Assembly (NCBI GenBank): GCA_963730535.1 | Contig: CAVSRU010000018.1 | Span: 124,001 to 188,000, forward strand | Direction of reading: 5' to 3' | DNA: 64,000 bases | From: DASSUW01 sp963730535 | Lineage (GTDB): Bacteria; Actinomycetota; Thermoleophilia; Solirubrobacterales; Solirubrobacteraceae | Shown here: positions 36,049 to 43,915 of the stretch, one piece after another | Layout of the letters: every line of letters starts with the position of its first letter | How positions within the stretch are numbered: position 1 is the stretch's first letter | Translations under genes and position numbers: made by a program | The notes under the pieces: generated by a model | Seen by the model: only the letters and a program-made list of their open reading frames with translations | Database searches by the model: none | What the model was told of the DNA's origin: nothing

Positions 36049-36417
36049 ATGGAACTCATTCATACCTGCTACCGCATCGGCGACATCGACCGCAGCGTCG
36101 CCTTCTACGAGGCGCTGGGCTTCGAGGAGCGCCGCCGGATGCCGATCCGCGACGAGGCGATCAACGTCTTCATGGGCCTCCCGGGGGACGGCGATCGGCT
36201 CGAGCTGACCTACAACCACGGCGTCGACTCCTACGAGCTCGGCACCGGCTACAACCACATCGCGCTCACCGTCGACGACATCGACGCGACGCTCTCGCAG
36301 CTGGGCGAGAAGGGCATCGAGCCCGAGAAGCCGCCCTACCAGGTCCGCGCCGGCGGCTCCCGGATCTGCTTCGTCCGCGATCCCGACGGCTACAGGATCG
36401 AGCTGATCGAGCGCTAG
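36049..36417 (+). CDS. gloA: Glyoxalase I-like VOC protein (lactoylglutathione lyase family)
   Basis: 122 residues from ATG 36049 (MELIHTCYRIGDIDRSVAFY). The vicinal-oxygen-chelate fold has the four metal ligand positions of GlxI: His in MELIHTCYRI, Glu in DRLELTYNHG, His in TGYNHIALTV and Glu in DGYRIELIER. GloA isomerises the hemithioacetal of methylglyoxal with a low-molecular-weight thiol. The divergent MBL-fold gene would hydrolyse the product. Both start codons lie within a few bases of each other. Followed directly by repeat A. Confidence 0.85.
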   Translation: MELIHTCYRIGDIDRSVAFYEALGFEERRRMPIRDEAINVFMGLPGDGDRLELTYNHGVDSYELGTGYNHIALTVDDIDATLSQLGEKGIEPEKPPYQVRAGGSRICFVRDPDGYRIELIER

Positions 36418-36447
36418 GCGAAGGTCAACGACGGCTGGGTAGGGAGG
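36418..36447 (+). repeat. Intergenic repeat, family A copy 3
   Basis: Reads GCGAAGGTCAACGACGGC then TGGGTAGGGAGG directly after the glyoxalase stop. An inverted partner lies at 36703-36730, so the two bracket a 255-bp spacer. Confidence 0.5.
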
Positions 36448-36702
36448 CTGGGGAGCCGGCCGGGTGTGCAGAAACCGGCCACGGGCGCCGATCGGGAGGG
36501 CGGTTGGCCGGTTGTACACCGCCCCGCGTCGGGAAAACGGACACGCGCCGCCCGAGAGCGCACGGTTGTCCGGTTTGCGTACATAACCGGCCACGGGCGG
36601 GCCCGAATCGAGGCCCATGTCCACTTATGAGCCGCCACGACTCCTAACTGGACAACCACCACCCACGACCGGCGCGATTGTCCACTTCTGGACACCCGCG
36701 AT
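36448..36702. promoter_or_regulatory. Repeat-rich spacer with several GTTGTCC-like motifs
   Basis: No gene is supported here. Sites of the form (G/A)TTGTCC(A/G)(C/G)TT occur at 36564-36577, 36617-36629, 36646-36657 (reverse) and 36677-36690, with weaker ones at 36511 and 36532. The last is part of a GTCCA-CTTC-TGGAC palindrome. AACCGGCCACGGGCG occurs twice (36473 and 36585). The arrangement could be an operator cluster or the remains of a decayed repeat element. Confidence 0.35.
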
Positions 36703-36730
36703 CCCCTTCCCAGCGCCGTTGACGTCCGCC
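36703..36730 (-). repeat. Intergenic repeat, family A copy 4
   Basis: On the minus strand GGCGGACGTCAACGGCGC then TGGGAAGGGG. It faces copy 3 as an inverted repeat. Confidence 0.45.
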
Positions 36731-36777
36731 GGTCCGACCCCGGCGGCGGACAGCCTCGACCTCCCTCGCCCAGCGAC

Positions 36778-36806
36778 CTAGGTGCCGCCGATCCGGCGCA
36801 GGCCGC
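36778..36806 (+). repeat. Left 29-bp direct repeat copying the 3' end of the sulfatase-like gene
   Basis: Identical over 29 bases to 37321-37349, the last codons and stop of the membrane sulfatase-like gene (minus strand GLRRIGGT-stop). Similarity weakens outside this block. The pair flanks the gene at 36885-37307. The remaining bases to 36884 hold the promoter and start of that gene. Confidence 0.7.
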
Positions 36807-36884
36807 CGGCTAGGGCCAGCAGCGTGCTCTAGATCCTGGCCGAACGAGGGGGAGCCGCCTCTGCACGGCGGCTACGGTCGCCCG

Positions 36885-37307
36885 ATGACCACACGCACCC
36901 TGGCGCTGGCCGCCGTCTTCGCGCTCCTCCTTACGGCGTCGGCTTCAGCCGCCAAGCCCGGTCCGTACAGCGGGGTCTCGACCAACAAGGAGATCTACTT
37001 CTACGGCGACCTCGAGCCGCGGACGGACAAGGGCACGGTCACGTTCAAGGTCAAGTCGAACGCCGTCAAGAAGTTCAAGCTCAAGGGCCAGATGATCATG
37101 TGCGGCGCCACCACCGCCACGGTTCCGGTCTCGGTTGCGAAGATCGAGCTGAACGCTGCCGGCAAGGGGAAGGCCACCTACACGGACCCCAACGTGGGAG
37201 CGTTCACGGTGAAGATCAGGGTCCGCGACAACGGCAAGGCCTCCGGCAGCATCACGCCCACCGGGCTGTGCCGCGGCAAGGTGACGTTCTCCGCGAAGCG
37301 GACGTAA
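36885..37307 (+). CDS. Small secreted protein, unknown function
   Basis: 140 residues with a signal peptide (TLALAAVFALLLTASASAA, about 5-23). The mature part is a beta-rich, Lys-rich domain: SGVSTNKEIYFYGDLEPRTD, GTVTFKVKSNAVKKFKLKG, and IRVRDNGKASGSITPTGLC, with two Cys (MIMCGATT and TGLCRGK) likely to form one disulfide. No family recognised. The gene sits alone between two 29-bp direct repeats (36778 and 37321) and is convergent with the sulfatase-like gene, 13 bases from its stop. Confidence 0.65.
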   Translation: MTTRTLALAAVFALLLTASASAAKPGPYSGVSTNKEIYFYGDLEPRTDKGTVTFKVKSNAVKKFKLKGQMIMCGATTATVPVSVAKIELNAAGKGKATYTDPNVGAFTVKIRVRDNGKASGSITPTGLCRGKVTFSAKRT

Positions 37308-37320
37308 GTCGCCGCCGGGG

Positions 37321-39447
37321 CTAGGTGCCGCCGATCCGGCGCAGGCCGCTGGGTAGGACCTCCAGCACGGCCACGCTGTGCGCGCCGGCGCGCAGCGACT
37401 CCGGCGGCACCATCGCTGCGTACTGGAGCCCGCCGGCGTCGCGGTAGACGCGCGTCGTCGCCGCGACGCGCCCGTCCACGGCGACCGCGAGCACCGCGTC
37501 CTCCTCGAGCCCACTGACGGCGCCCGAGACGAACCCGGGCAGCACGTCGTCGTCGCCGGCGATCGCGCGGTAGTCGCCGGGCCCGTCGACCGTGGCACGG
37601 GCGCCGGCCCCGTCGCCGGCGGCGTCGACCCGGCGGCCGAGCAGGTCGGGCCGCGGGCCGATGGCGTAGACCCCGTGGCGCAGCAGCTCGCGCTCGCGGC
37701 GCTCGCGCGCGGTGCGGCGCTCGACCACGGTCGCCAGCGGCTGCGCGCCCTTCCGGAGCCCCACGATGTCGAGCGTGATCGGCGTCGACGGATCCGCGGT
37801 GCGCTCGTCGGCCGGCCTGCCGTCGGTCCTCCAGGGGACGTCGACGCCGGCCGCCTTGGCGATCGTCGGCAGGATGTCTACCGTGCGCACCGCGGAGTCG
37901 TCGACCGCGCCGGCGCGCTGTCCGGGGCGCTTGACGATCACCGGAACGGAGGCGATGTCGGCCCAGTTGGCGTTCGTGGGCTGGCGGCGCGGCTCTCCGG
38001 CCCGGAACGAGGAGCCGTGGTCGGAGGTCACCACGATCACGGCCTTGTCATAGAGCCCCAGTGCCCGCAGCCGGTCGAAGAACCGCCCCACGAGGAGGTC
38101 GGCGTACTGCGTCTGGAGCACGTGGCGCTGGAAGCTCTGGTCGGGCAGCCATTGGCGGTCTGACCAGCGCTCCGCGAGCCCTGGGAGGTCGAAGCGGTGG
38201 ATGAGGTAGGCGCGGCCGTCGGGGAAGTAGCGGAACGGGACGTGCGGCAGCTCGGAGTGCATGAACACGAGCGGCGGGCGCTGCGCAGGCCGGCCGAGTG
38301 CCGCGCCGAGCCGCTCGAACATGGCGGGCGTGTTGTGCTCCTCGATGCGCCCGAGCCGCCGGTTGGCCCGCCGCCAGCGATGCCTCCGGATTGCCTGCTC
38401 GCCGCCCTGCTCGGCCGCGCCGCCGTCGAAGCCAGCCCAGACGCGGTCCACGGGAGGCAGCCCGTCGCGCAGGTCGTCGGGAAGCACGAGGTGCTCGACG
38501 ACGACGGCGAGGTCGCCTGCGAGCGACTCCATCCGGGTCCGGGCCGACGGTCGGGACTCGGGGCACAACTCCGCCGGGCAGAGGTCGGTGATCGGCTCGA
38601 CGGCGTGGATCTCGTGGCTACGGCGGAACAGCGTGAACAGGCTGCGAGGCTGGTCCGCCGCGGTCGGCACCACGTTGGGACCCGGGTGTACGCCGGTGAG
38701 GATCGACGGCACCGCCTCCGGGGTGTCGATGGCCACGGTCGTGGCATCGCGGTACCACGTCGCGCCCTTGGCGAAGCGGGCGAGGTTCGGGAACGACCGG
38801 GCGTCGATGCGCTCGCCGTCCATCAGCGTCGAGACCGGGAGCTCGTCGAGGACGATCAGCACGATCGGGGTCGCGGACCGGGACGGTCCGGTGACCGACG
38901 CTGCGGCGCCCGACGGCAGCACCAGCTCCGACACCGGGGAGATCGCCAGGAAGAGGGCGATGAAGACGAGCGGTGCCGGCGCCAGCACGCTCAGGAAGCT
39001 GCGGACGACGGGCGCCCGCACGTAGGCGAAGGCGGCGGCTGCGCCCAGCGCCGCCGCGACCGCCACCGCAAAGGCCGAGCCCGCCAGGAGATCGCCGAGC
39101 GGCGGCAGCAGGAAGGCGGCGACCAGCAGCGCGATCAGGACCAGCAGCAGCCCCCGGCCGAGCGCGGGCGAGAGCCGCCCGGCCGCCCACACGGCCGCCG
39201 CGCCCACGAGCGGCGGCACGAGGCCGTAGGCGAGCGCGAGGACGACGATGTCGAGCCTCGTGTTGCCGCGGGCGACGAAGAACTCGGGGCTGTCGCCCAG
39301 CAGGCCGAGCAGCGGCTGCACGAACGCGAGCCCCCACAGGCCGCCAAGGTGCAGTGCCGCGCGGCCGAACCCGATGGTCGTGCCGGCGCGGTCCGTCGAC
39401 GTGTCTGCGTCGGCGCCCACGGGCGCGGAGACGTCGAGGCCGGTCAC
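37321..39447 (-). CDS. Membrane sulfatase/phosphoethanolamine-transferase-like enzyme
   Basis: 708 residues from GTG 39447, overlapping the upstream methyltransferase stop by 4 bases. Five or so membrane segments (AALHLGGLWGLAFVQPLLGL to VLAPAPLVFIALFLAISPVS) precede an alkaline-phosphatase-fold domain: IVLIVLDELPVSTLM, IDARSFPNLARFAKGATWYR, TPEAVPSILTGVHPG and VIVVTSDHGSSFRAGEPRR carry the metal and nucleophile positions. A small beta domain ends the protein. Related enzymes (LtaS, PEtN transferases) modify surface polymers or lipids; substrate here unknown. Third gene of an operon with a methyltransferase and a tiny membrane protein. Confidence 0.8.
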   Translation of the reverse strand: MTGLDVSAPVGADADTSTDRAGTTIGFGRAALHLGGLWGLAFVQPLLGLLGDSPEFFVARGNTRLDIVVLALAYGLVPPLVGAAAVWAAGRLSPALGRGLLLVLIALLVAAFLLPPLGDLLAGSAFAVAVAAALGAAAAFAYVRAPVVRSFLSVLAPAPLVFIALFLAISPVSELVLPSGAAASVTGPSRSATPIVLIVLDELPVSTLMDGERIDARSFPNLARFAKGATWYRDATTVAIDTPEAVPSILTGVHPGPNVVPTAADQPRSLFTLFRRSHEIHAVEPITDLCPAELCPESRPSARTRMESLAGDLAVVVEHLVLPDDLRDGLPPVDRVWAGFDGGAAEQGGEQAIRRHRWRRANRRLGRIEEHNTPAMFERLGAALGRPAQRPPLVFMHSELPHVPFRYFPDGRAYLIHRFDLPGLAERWSDRQWLPDQSFQRHVLQTQYADLLVGRFFDRLRALGLYDKAVIVVTSDHGSSFRAGEPRRQPTNANWADIASVPVIVKRPGQRAGAVDDSAVRTVDILPTIAKAAGVDVPWRTDGRPADERTADPSTPITLDIVGLRKGAQPLATVVERRTARERRERELLRHGVYAIGPRPDLLGRRVDAAGDGAGARATVDGPGDYRAIAGDDDVLPGFVSGAVSGLEEDAVLAVAVDGRVAATTRVYRDAGGLQYAAMVPPESLRAGAHSVAVLEVLPSGLRRIGGT

Positions 39448-40874
39448 CCCCGCGGACGCGCCTCGTACAGCGTGCGCGTCTGCGAGACCGGCTCCGTGCG
39501 GACGATCTCGAAGCGCTCGGCGAGCGCCGCCTCGAAGCCGGGTTTGTCGTAGTCCGGGTTGGCGTCCTCGGGCTTGCCGCTCAGCAGCTTCTGGACCATC
39601 GGGTCGCCGCGATCCGGGAACTCGATCACCAGTGCCGTGTCGAGCGAGGCCAGCCAGCCGACGAACTCGCGCACCGGGACGTTGCCCGTGATCGCCACGT
39701 GGTGCACGAGCGCGAGGCAGAGCGCCAGGTCGGGAGTCCCGCGGCGCTCGAGCGGCGCCCGCTCGAGGCCCCGCCATCCGAGGCCCGGCGACGGGTCGGT
39801 GACGTCGAGGACGAGCGGGAGGATGTCGGTGCGGCCCTCCTCGCGCAGCGCCCGGTACAGGGCGTCGACGGTCGCGTGGTCGGCGTCGAGGGCGATGACG
39901 TGATCGGCCGACTCGGCGGCGATGCGCGCGTACGTGCCGTCGTTGCAGCCGATGTCCCAGGTCAGGCCGCCGGGCCGCCGAGCCGCCGCCTCGCGGACGA
40001 ACTGCGCCTTGTGGGAGGCCGACTCCTCGTCGTAGGTGTTGTGCTCCCCGTAGCCCGTCCACGCCGTCTCGCCGGCGCGCCACCGCAGCCCCCGGACGAG
40101 CTTCTCGAGCTTGTGCAGGTTCGCGTCGAGCAGCGCCTTGCTGAACCCGGCCCGCCGCATCTCGCGCTTGACCTCGCGGCCGGCGACATCCGCATAGCGC
40201 GCCTCGAGGCGCGCGTGCAGCACGACGTTGGCGAGCACCCCCTTGCGCAGGCGGTCGCGCCACGACGAGAGCACCGCCCGGGCGTCGTGCGGCGGGATGC
40301 CCCCGATCGCCCCGCGCAGCGGCGCGTGGAACGGCAGGTCCTTGTACGCCTGGAGCATCAGCGGATACAGGAACAACATGCAGAACTGGCGATAGCCGGC
40401 CCATGGCTCGCCCTCGCGCAGGCGCTCGAACGAGCCGACGTCGACGAACACGGGCCGCACGCCGAGCCACTGCACGTTGTAGGACGAGGCGTCCTTGAGC
40501 GTGAGGTCCGCCTCGAGGGCGCGGCGGTTGAGCCCCAGCTGCAGGAGCGCAGCGTCCTGGAGCATCGAGAACGTCCACTCGTACGGATACGAGACGAACG
40601 GGACGCGCGCGTGCCGCAACGCGGCGGCGGCTCCGCTCGCGAGCCCCGAAGGGAGCGCTTCGAGGTCGATCCGCTCGGTGGCGACGACGGTCCCGTCCTC
40701 CTGGAGCTCGCGCCACAGCGCAGTGGCGAGCAGCGCGTCCCAGTCGGCCAGCCCGTCCTCGCTGAGCACGCGGAACACCCCGCCGGGCGTCACGAGCACC
40801 CGGCTGTCCGGATCCCGGAAGGAACCGACCTCGACGCTCGCCTCGGTCGCGAGGTTCGCGCCCCGCGCGGCCAT
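39444..40874 (-). CDS. SAM-dependent methyltransferase linked to a surface-modification operon
   Basis: 476 residues from ATG 40874. The N-terminal half (ASVEVGSFRDPDSRVLVTPG, DLTLKDASSYNVQWLGVRPV, GEPWAGYRQFCMLFLYPLML) is a family-specific region of unknown role found in some large glycan- or nodulation-type methyltransferases. The C-terminal half is a class I methyltransferase: LTWDIGCNDGTYARIAAES (motif I), VIALDADHATVDAL, LALCLALVHHVAI. It overlaps both neighbours by 4 bases (ATGA upstream, GTGA downstream), so the three genes are translationally coupled. Probable substrate: a cell-surface glycan or lipid. Confidence 0.75.
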   Translation of the reverse strand: MAARGANLATEASVEVGSFRDPDSRVLVTPGGVFRVLSEDGLADWDALLATALWRELQEDGTVVATERIDLEALPSGLASGAAAALRHARVPFVSYPYEWTFSMLQDAALLQLGLNRRALEADLTLKDASSYNVQWLGVRPVFVDVGSFERLREGEPWAGYRQFCMLFLYPLMLQAYKDLPFHAPLRGAIGGIPPHDARAVLSSWRDRLRKGVLANVVLHARLEARYADVAGREVKREMRRAGFSKALLDANLHKLEKLVRGLRWRAGETAWTGYGEHNTYDEESASHKAQFVREAAARRPGGLTWDIGCNDGTYARIAAESADHVIALDADHATVDALYRALREEGRTDILPLVLDVTDPSPGLGWRGLERAPLERRGTPDLALCLALVHHVAITGNVPVREFVGWLASLDTALVIEFPDRGDPMVQKLLSGKPEDANPDYDKPGFEAALAERFEIVRTEPVSQTRTLYEARPRG

Positions 40875-41047
40875 CAGCGCTCCGGCTCGGCCTGGCTCAG
40901 CTCGGGCTTGTCCTTGCGGATGTGCAGCAGCCGCAGCAGGCGGCCCCAGTAGAGCCTGGCGAAGACGCCCGCAGCCGCGACGCCCCCTACCAGCAGCTGG
41001 ACGAGCATGCTGCCCGTGCCCGGATCCAGGTACGCGACGAGGTTCAT
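40874..41047 (-). CDS. Small membrane protein at the head of the methyltransferase-sulfatase operon
   Basis: 57 residues from ATG 41047 (MNLVAYLDPGTGSMLVQLLV). One long hydrophobic segment (GSMLVQLLVGGVAAAGVFAR) is followed by a basic tail (YWGRLLRLLHIRKDKPELSQ). The YLDPGTGSM motif recurs in small proteins beside surface-polysaccharide genes. Its stop overlaps the methyltransferase start (ATGA). Possibly a membrane anchor or scaffold for the two enzymes. The 70-base gap to the divergent ppx gene holds both promoters. Confidence 0.7.
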   Translation of the reverse strand: MNLVAYLDPGTGSMLVQLLVGGVAAAGVFARLYWGRLLRLLHIRKDKPELSQAEPER

Positions 41048-41117
41048 AGAGCGTCCTTGGTAGCGGATAACAAGGGGGCAACAATAGCTGCGCCGCCTCC
41101 GATGCCAGACTGGGGCG

Positions 41118-42638
41118 ATGAGTGAACGGCGCCTCGCGGTCGTCGACCTGGGGTCGAACTCGTTCCGCCTCGTCGTGTTCTCATGGGATGGGAATCCCAC
41201 CCACCCCGGCTGGTGGAAGCGGACCGACGAGATCCACGAGGCGGTCCGGATCGGCGAAGGGCTCGATGCCGCCGGCGTGCTCGCTCCCCAGCCGATGGAG
41301 CGCGCGCTCGAGACCGTGGAGCTGTACGCGCACTTCTGCCGCGCGGCGGGCATCGACGACGTGCGGGCGGTCGCGACCTCGGCGATCCGCGACGCGACGA
41401 ACCGGGACGAGTTCCTCAGCCGCGCGGCGCTCGACGTGCAGGTGCTCTCCACCGAGGAGGAGGCCTTCTACGGCTACCTGGCGGCCGTCAACTCGACGAC
41501 GCTGACCGACGGCGTGGCGCTCGACCTTGGCGGCGGCTCGATGCAGCTCACGCGGGTGGAGGGCCGGCGCGCCACGGAGATGCGCTCATGGCCGCTCGGC
41601 GCCGTCCGCATGACCGAGCGGTTCCTCGACAAGGAGCCCGTCAAGCCCAAGCACCTGAAGGCGCTGCGCGCGCACATCGCCGAGGCGCTCGAGGGGTTCC
41701 CGTGGCTGGACCGCGCGCTGGCGGGCATCGGCGGCACCGTCCGCAACCTCGCCGCGGCGGCCGTGGTGGTCGAGGACCTGCCGTCCTTCGGCGTCCAGGG
41801 CTTCCCGCTGCGCCGCGCGACGCTGGACCGGCTGGTCGAGCAGCTCGCCGAGCTCACGCCGGCCGAGCGGGCGCGCGTCCCGGGGATCAAGCCGGAGCGC
41901 GGCGACCTCATCCTCGCGGGCGCGGTGGTCGTGCAGTCCGTGATGGAGGCCGGCGGCTTCGACTGCATGGAGACGACCGAGGCCGGCCTGCGCGAGGGCG
42001 TGTTCTTCGGCTCGCTGCTGGCCGACCGCGACCCGCCGCTGTTCGAGGACGTCCGCGAGGCGTCCGTGCGCAACCTCGCCGCCCAGTACCACGCCGACCG
42101 CGCGCACACCGACCACGTCGCGCGCCTGGCGCTGACCATGTGGGACGCGCTCGAGGCCGGCAACGGCACCAAGCGCGAGCTGCTGTGGGCGGCGGCCATG
42201 CTGCACGACATCGGCACGGCGGTCGACTACGACGACCACCACAAGCACTCGCGCTACCTGATCCTCAACGCCGGCCTGCCCGGCTTCTCCCCGCGCGAGA
42301 CGGCGATCATCGGGCAGATCGCGCGCTACCACCGCAAGGGCTCGCCCGGCGACGGGCCGTTCGGCCCGATCATGCGCAACGGCGACGCGAGGCTCATCCT
42401 CCGCTGCTCGGCCGTCCTGCGGCTCGCCGAGCAGCTCGAGCGCTCGCGCGACCAGGCCGTCGACAGCCTCGCGGTCGAGGTCCACGACGACTGCGTCGAG
42501 CTGGTGCTCGAAGCCCACGAGGACGTCGCCGTCGCCCGCTGGGCGGCGCTCAAGCAGCGCGACCTGTTCGAGGAGGCGTTCGGGAAGCGGCTGGAGATCA
42601 GCGTGGGTCGCTCGGTGGCTGAGCCGGCCCCGTCGTGA
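41118..42638 (+). CDS. Ppx/GppA exopolyphosphatase-guanosine pentaphosphatase family protein
   Basis: 506 residues from ATG 41118. The ASKHA-fold phosphatase half has RLAVVDLGSNSFRLVVFSW, VATSAIRDATNRDEFL, STEEEAFYGYLAA, GVALDLGGGSMQLT and ALAGIGGTVRNLAAA. The C-terminal half (from about 320) is an HD-type domain with LLWAAAMLHDIGTAVDYDDH. The family hydrolyses polyphosphate or pppGpp, linking phosphate storage and the stringent response; which one dominates cannot be told. It overlaps a convergent small gene by 41 bases. Confidence 0.9.
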   Translation: MSERRLAVVDLGSNSFRLVVFSWDGNPTHPGWWKRTDEIHEAVRIGEGLDAAGVLAPQPMERALETVELYAHFCRAAGIDDVRAVATSAIRDATNRDEFLSRAALDVQVLSTEEEAFYGYLAAVNSTTLTDGVALDLGGGSMQLTRVEGRRATEMRSWPLGAVRMTERFLDKEPVKPKHLKALRAHIAEALEGFPWLDRALAGIGGTVRNLAAAAVVVEDLPSFGVQGFPLRRATLDRLVEQLAELTPAERARVPGIKPERGDLILAGAVVVQSVMEAGGFDCMETTEAGLREGVFFGSLLADRDPPLFEDVREASVRNLAAQYHADRAHTDHVARLALTMWDALEAGNGTKRELLWAAAMLHDIGTAVDYDDHHKHSRYLILNAGLPGFSPRETAIIGQIARYHRKGSPGDGPFGPIMRNGDARLILRCSAVLRLAEQLERSRDQAVDSLAVEVHDDCVELVLEAHEDVAVARWAALKQRDLFEEAFGKRLEISVGRSVAEPAPS

Positions 42639-42927
42639 CCAGCTCGCGCTCGGAGACCGCCTCGACGACCTCCTGCTCGGCCTCCTCGCGCCCCTCGTCC
42701 GGCTCGGCGTCGCAGCTCACGCGCATCATCCCGGTGGCGACCTTCTCGTCGCCCACCACGGCGAGGCCGCAGATGACGTCACCCTCGTCCCAGCCGAGCC
42801 GCTCGAGGTCGAACCACGAGAGGTGGACGCGGTTGGCGGTGCCGCCCCACGGGCAGCTCGAGTTGTGGACCTCCTTCGCCTTGCAGACGATCTGCATGTT
42901 CTTGGCGGAGGCGTCGAGATTGGCCAC
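42598..42927 (-). CDS. Small soluble protein, unknown function
   Basis: 109 residues from ATG 42927 (MANLDASAKNMQIVCKAKEV). Conserved-looking features are HNSSCPWGGTANRVHLSWFD, DEGDVICGLAVVGDEKVATG and a strongly acidic C-terminal tail (DEGREEAEQEVVEAVSE). Three or four Cys might bind metal. No signal peptide and no family I recognise. Convergent with ppx (41-base overlap) and divergent from the Nudix gene (24-base gap). Confidence 0.6.
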   Translation of the reverse strand: MANLDASAKNMQIVCKAKEVHNSSCPWGGTANRVHLSWFDLERLGWDEGDVICGLAVVGDEKVATGMMRVSCDAEPDEGREEAEQEVVEAVSERELVTTGPAQPPSDPR

Positions 42928-42951
42928 GTCCCAAGGGTACCCTCAGCAGCC

Positions 42952-43599
42952 GTGACGTTCCCACCCGGAATCCTCGCGCGCGGGCCTTGGCAGCGAGGCC
43001 AGGTGGAGGTCCGGTGGCACGACGAGTCGTTCGAGCCCGCGCCCGGGCAGAGCGCCCAGGCCGACCGGGCGATCGCCGCGCTCGAGGACCGCGGCTCGCC
43101 GACCCACGACGGGCTCGCCGCGCGCCTGTGCGCCTACGAGGCCGACCCGGAGGCGCTCCGGCTCGAGCTGCAGCCCGTCCGGTGGTCGCTGCGGCTCGGC
43201 GACGACGCGGACGGCTCGCTCTCCGTGCTGTGCGTGGCGCGCGACGCCGGCGGCCGCTGGCTGGCCGGCCGGCGCGCGCCGTGGGTGGCCACGTGGCCGG
43301 GCCGGTGGGCGCTCGGCGCCGGCGGCTCCGTGGAGGTCGGCGAGGACCCCGTCGAGGCGCTGACCCGCGAGCTCGAGGAGGAGTGGTCGGTGCAGCCGGA
43401 GCGGCTCGCGGTCGAGGCGCTCGTCTCCCTGCCCACCGGGCTGGTCATGCTCGTCGGCCAGGCGTGGCTCGCGGCGGGCGCCCAGGTGGAGCGCGACGCC
43501 GAGCACGACGCGCACGCCTGGTGGCCCCCGGAGCCGGAGGCATGGCCGGCCGAGGCCGACCCGGTGCTGCGCCACATGGCCACACTGCTGGCTCCGTGA
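42952..43599 (+). CDS. NUDIX hydrolase
   Basis: 215 residues from GTG 42952. The Nudix box reads GAGGSVEVGEDPVEALTREL followed by EEEW, matching Gx5Ex7REUxEExGU except for Trp near the end. The N-terminal ~85 residues (PWQRGQVEVRWHDESFEPAP) are a separate domain. SLSVLCVARDAGGRWLAGRR begins the Nudix fold. Such enzymes hydrolyse nucleoside diphosphates linked to another group; substrate unknown. The stop overlaps the next gene start by 4 bases. Confidence 0.82.
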   Translation: MTFPPGILARGPWQRGQVEVRWHDESFEPAPGQSAQADRAIAALEDRGSPTHDGLAARLCAYEADPEALRLELQPVRWSLRLGDDADGSLSVLCVARDAGGRWLAGRRAPWVATWPGRWALGAGGSVEVGEDPVEALTRELEEEWSVQPERLAVEALVSLPTGLVMLVGQAWLAAGAQVERDAEHDAHAWWPPEPEAWPAEADPVLRHMATLLAP

Positions 43600-43907
43600 T
43601 CACCTTCACCCGGCTCAAGTACCTCTCGTTCGCGCACTCCGGCGTCTACCTGGCGCTGCTCGCGCTGTGGCTCACGGACGGGCCGGCGACCGCGCGCACG
43701 GTGCTCGGCTGGGCCCACGGGTTCGGGTGGATCGGGATGTCGCTGCTGTGCATCGCAGCCGTCCGGCTGCGCGTGATCCCGCTCTGGCTGGCCGTCATGG
43801 TCGCCGTGGTCGGGGGCGTCGGCCCGTTCGCCGGAAGCATCGGCTTCGTGGTTTGTGAACGGCGCGCTGCAGCGTCCAGAGGCCCGTTAGAACGCGGTAT
43901 GGTCTAA
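43596..43907 (+). CDS. Small integral membrane protein, DUF3817-like
   Basis: 103 residues from GTG 43596, coupled to the Nudix gene (GTGA). Three membrane segments: [35 protein letters not shown] and [20 protein letters not shown]. The first soluble residues ([20 protein letters not shown]) and the size match the DUF3817 family of small actinobacterial membrane proteins. Function unknown. Ends 8 bases before the 2-oxoglutarate dehydrogenase fusion gene. Confidence 0.7.
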   Translation: MITFTRLKYLSFAHSGVYLALLALWLTDGPATARTVLGWAHGFGWIGMSLLCIAAVRLRVIPLWLAVMVAVVGGVGPFAGSIGFVVCERRAAASRGPLERGMV

Positions 43908-43915
43908 CGCCAGCG

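Noticed and set aside
36414..36695. Open frame on the minus strand in the spacer after gloA.
   Set aside because: Its end is just the translated family A repeat and the rest is made of the repeated motifs; no ribosome site or domain.
37321..40716. A 1,131-codon open frame spanning the sulfatase-like gene and the methyltransferase region on the minus strand.
   Set aside because: The first 420 codons are the antisense-like extra frame of the methyltransferase gene, Arg/Ala-rich without domains; GTG 39447 is where similarity and membrane segments begin.
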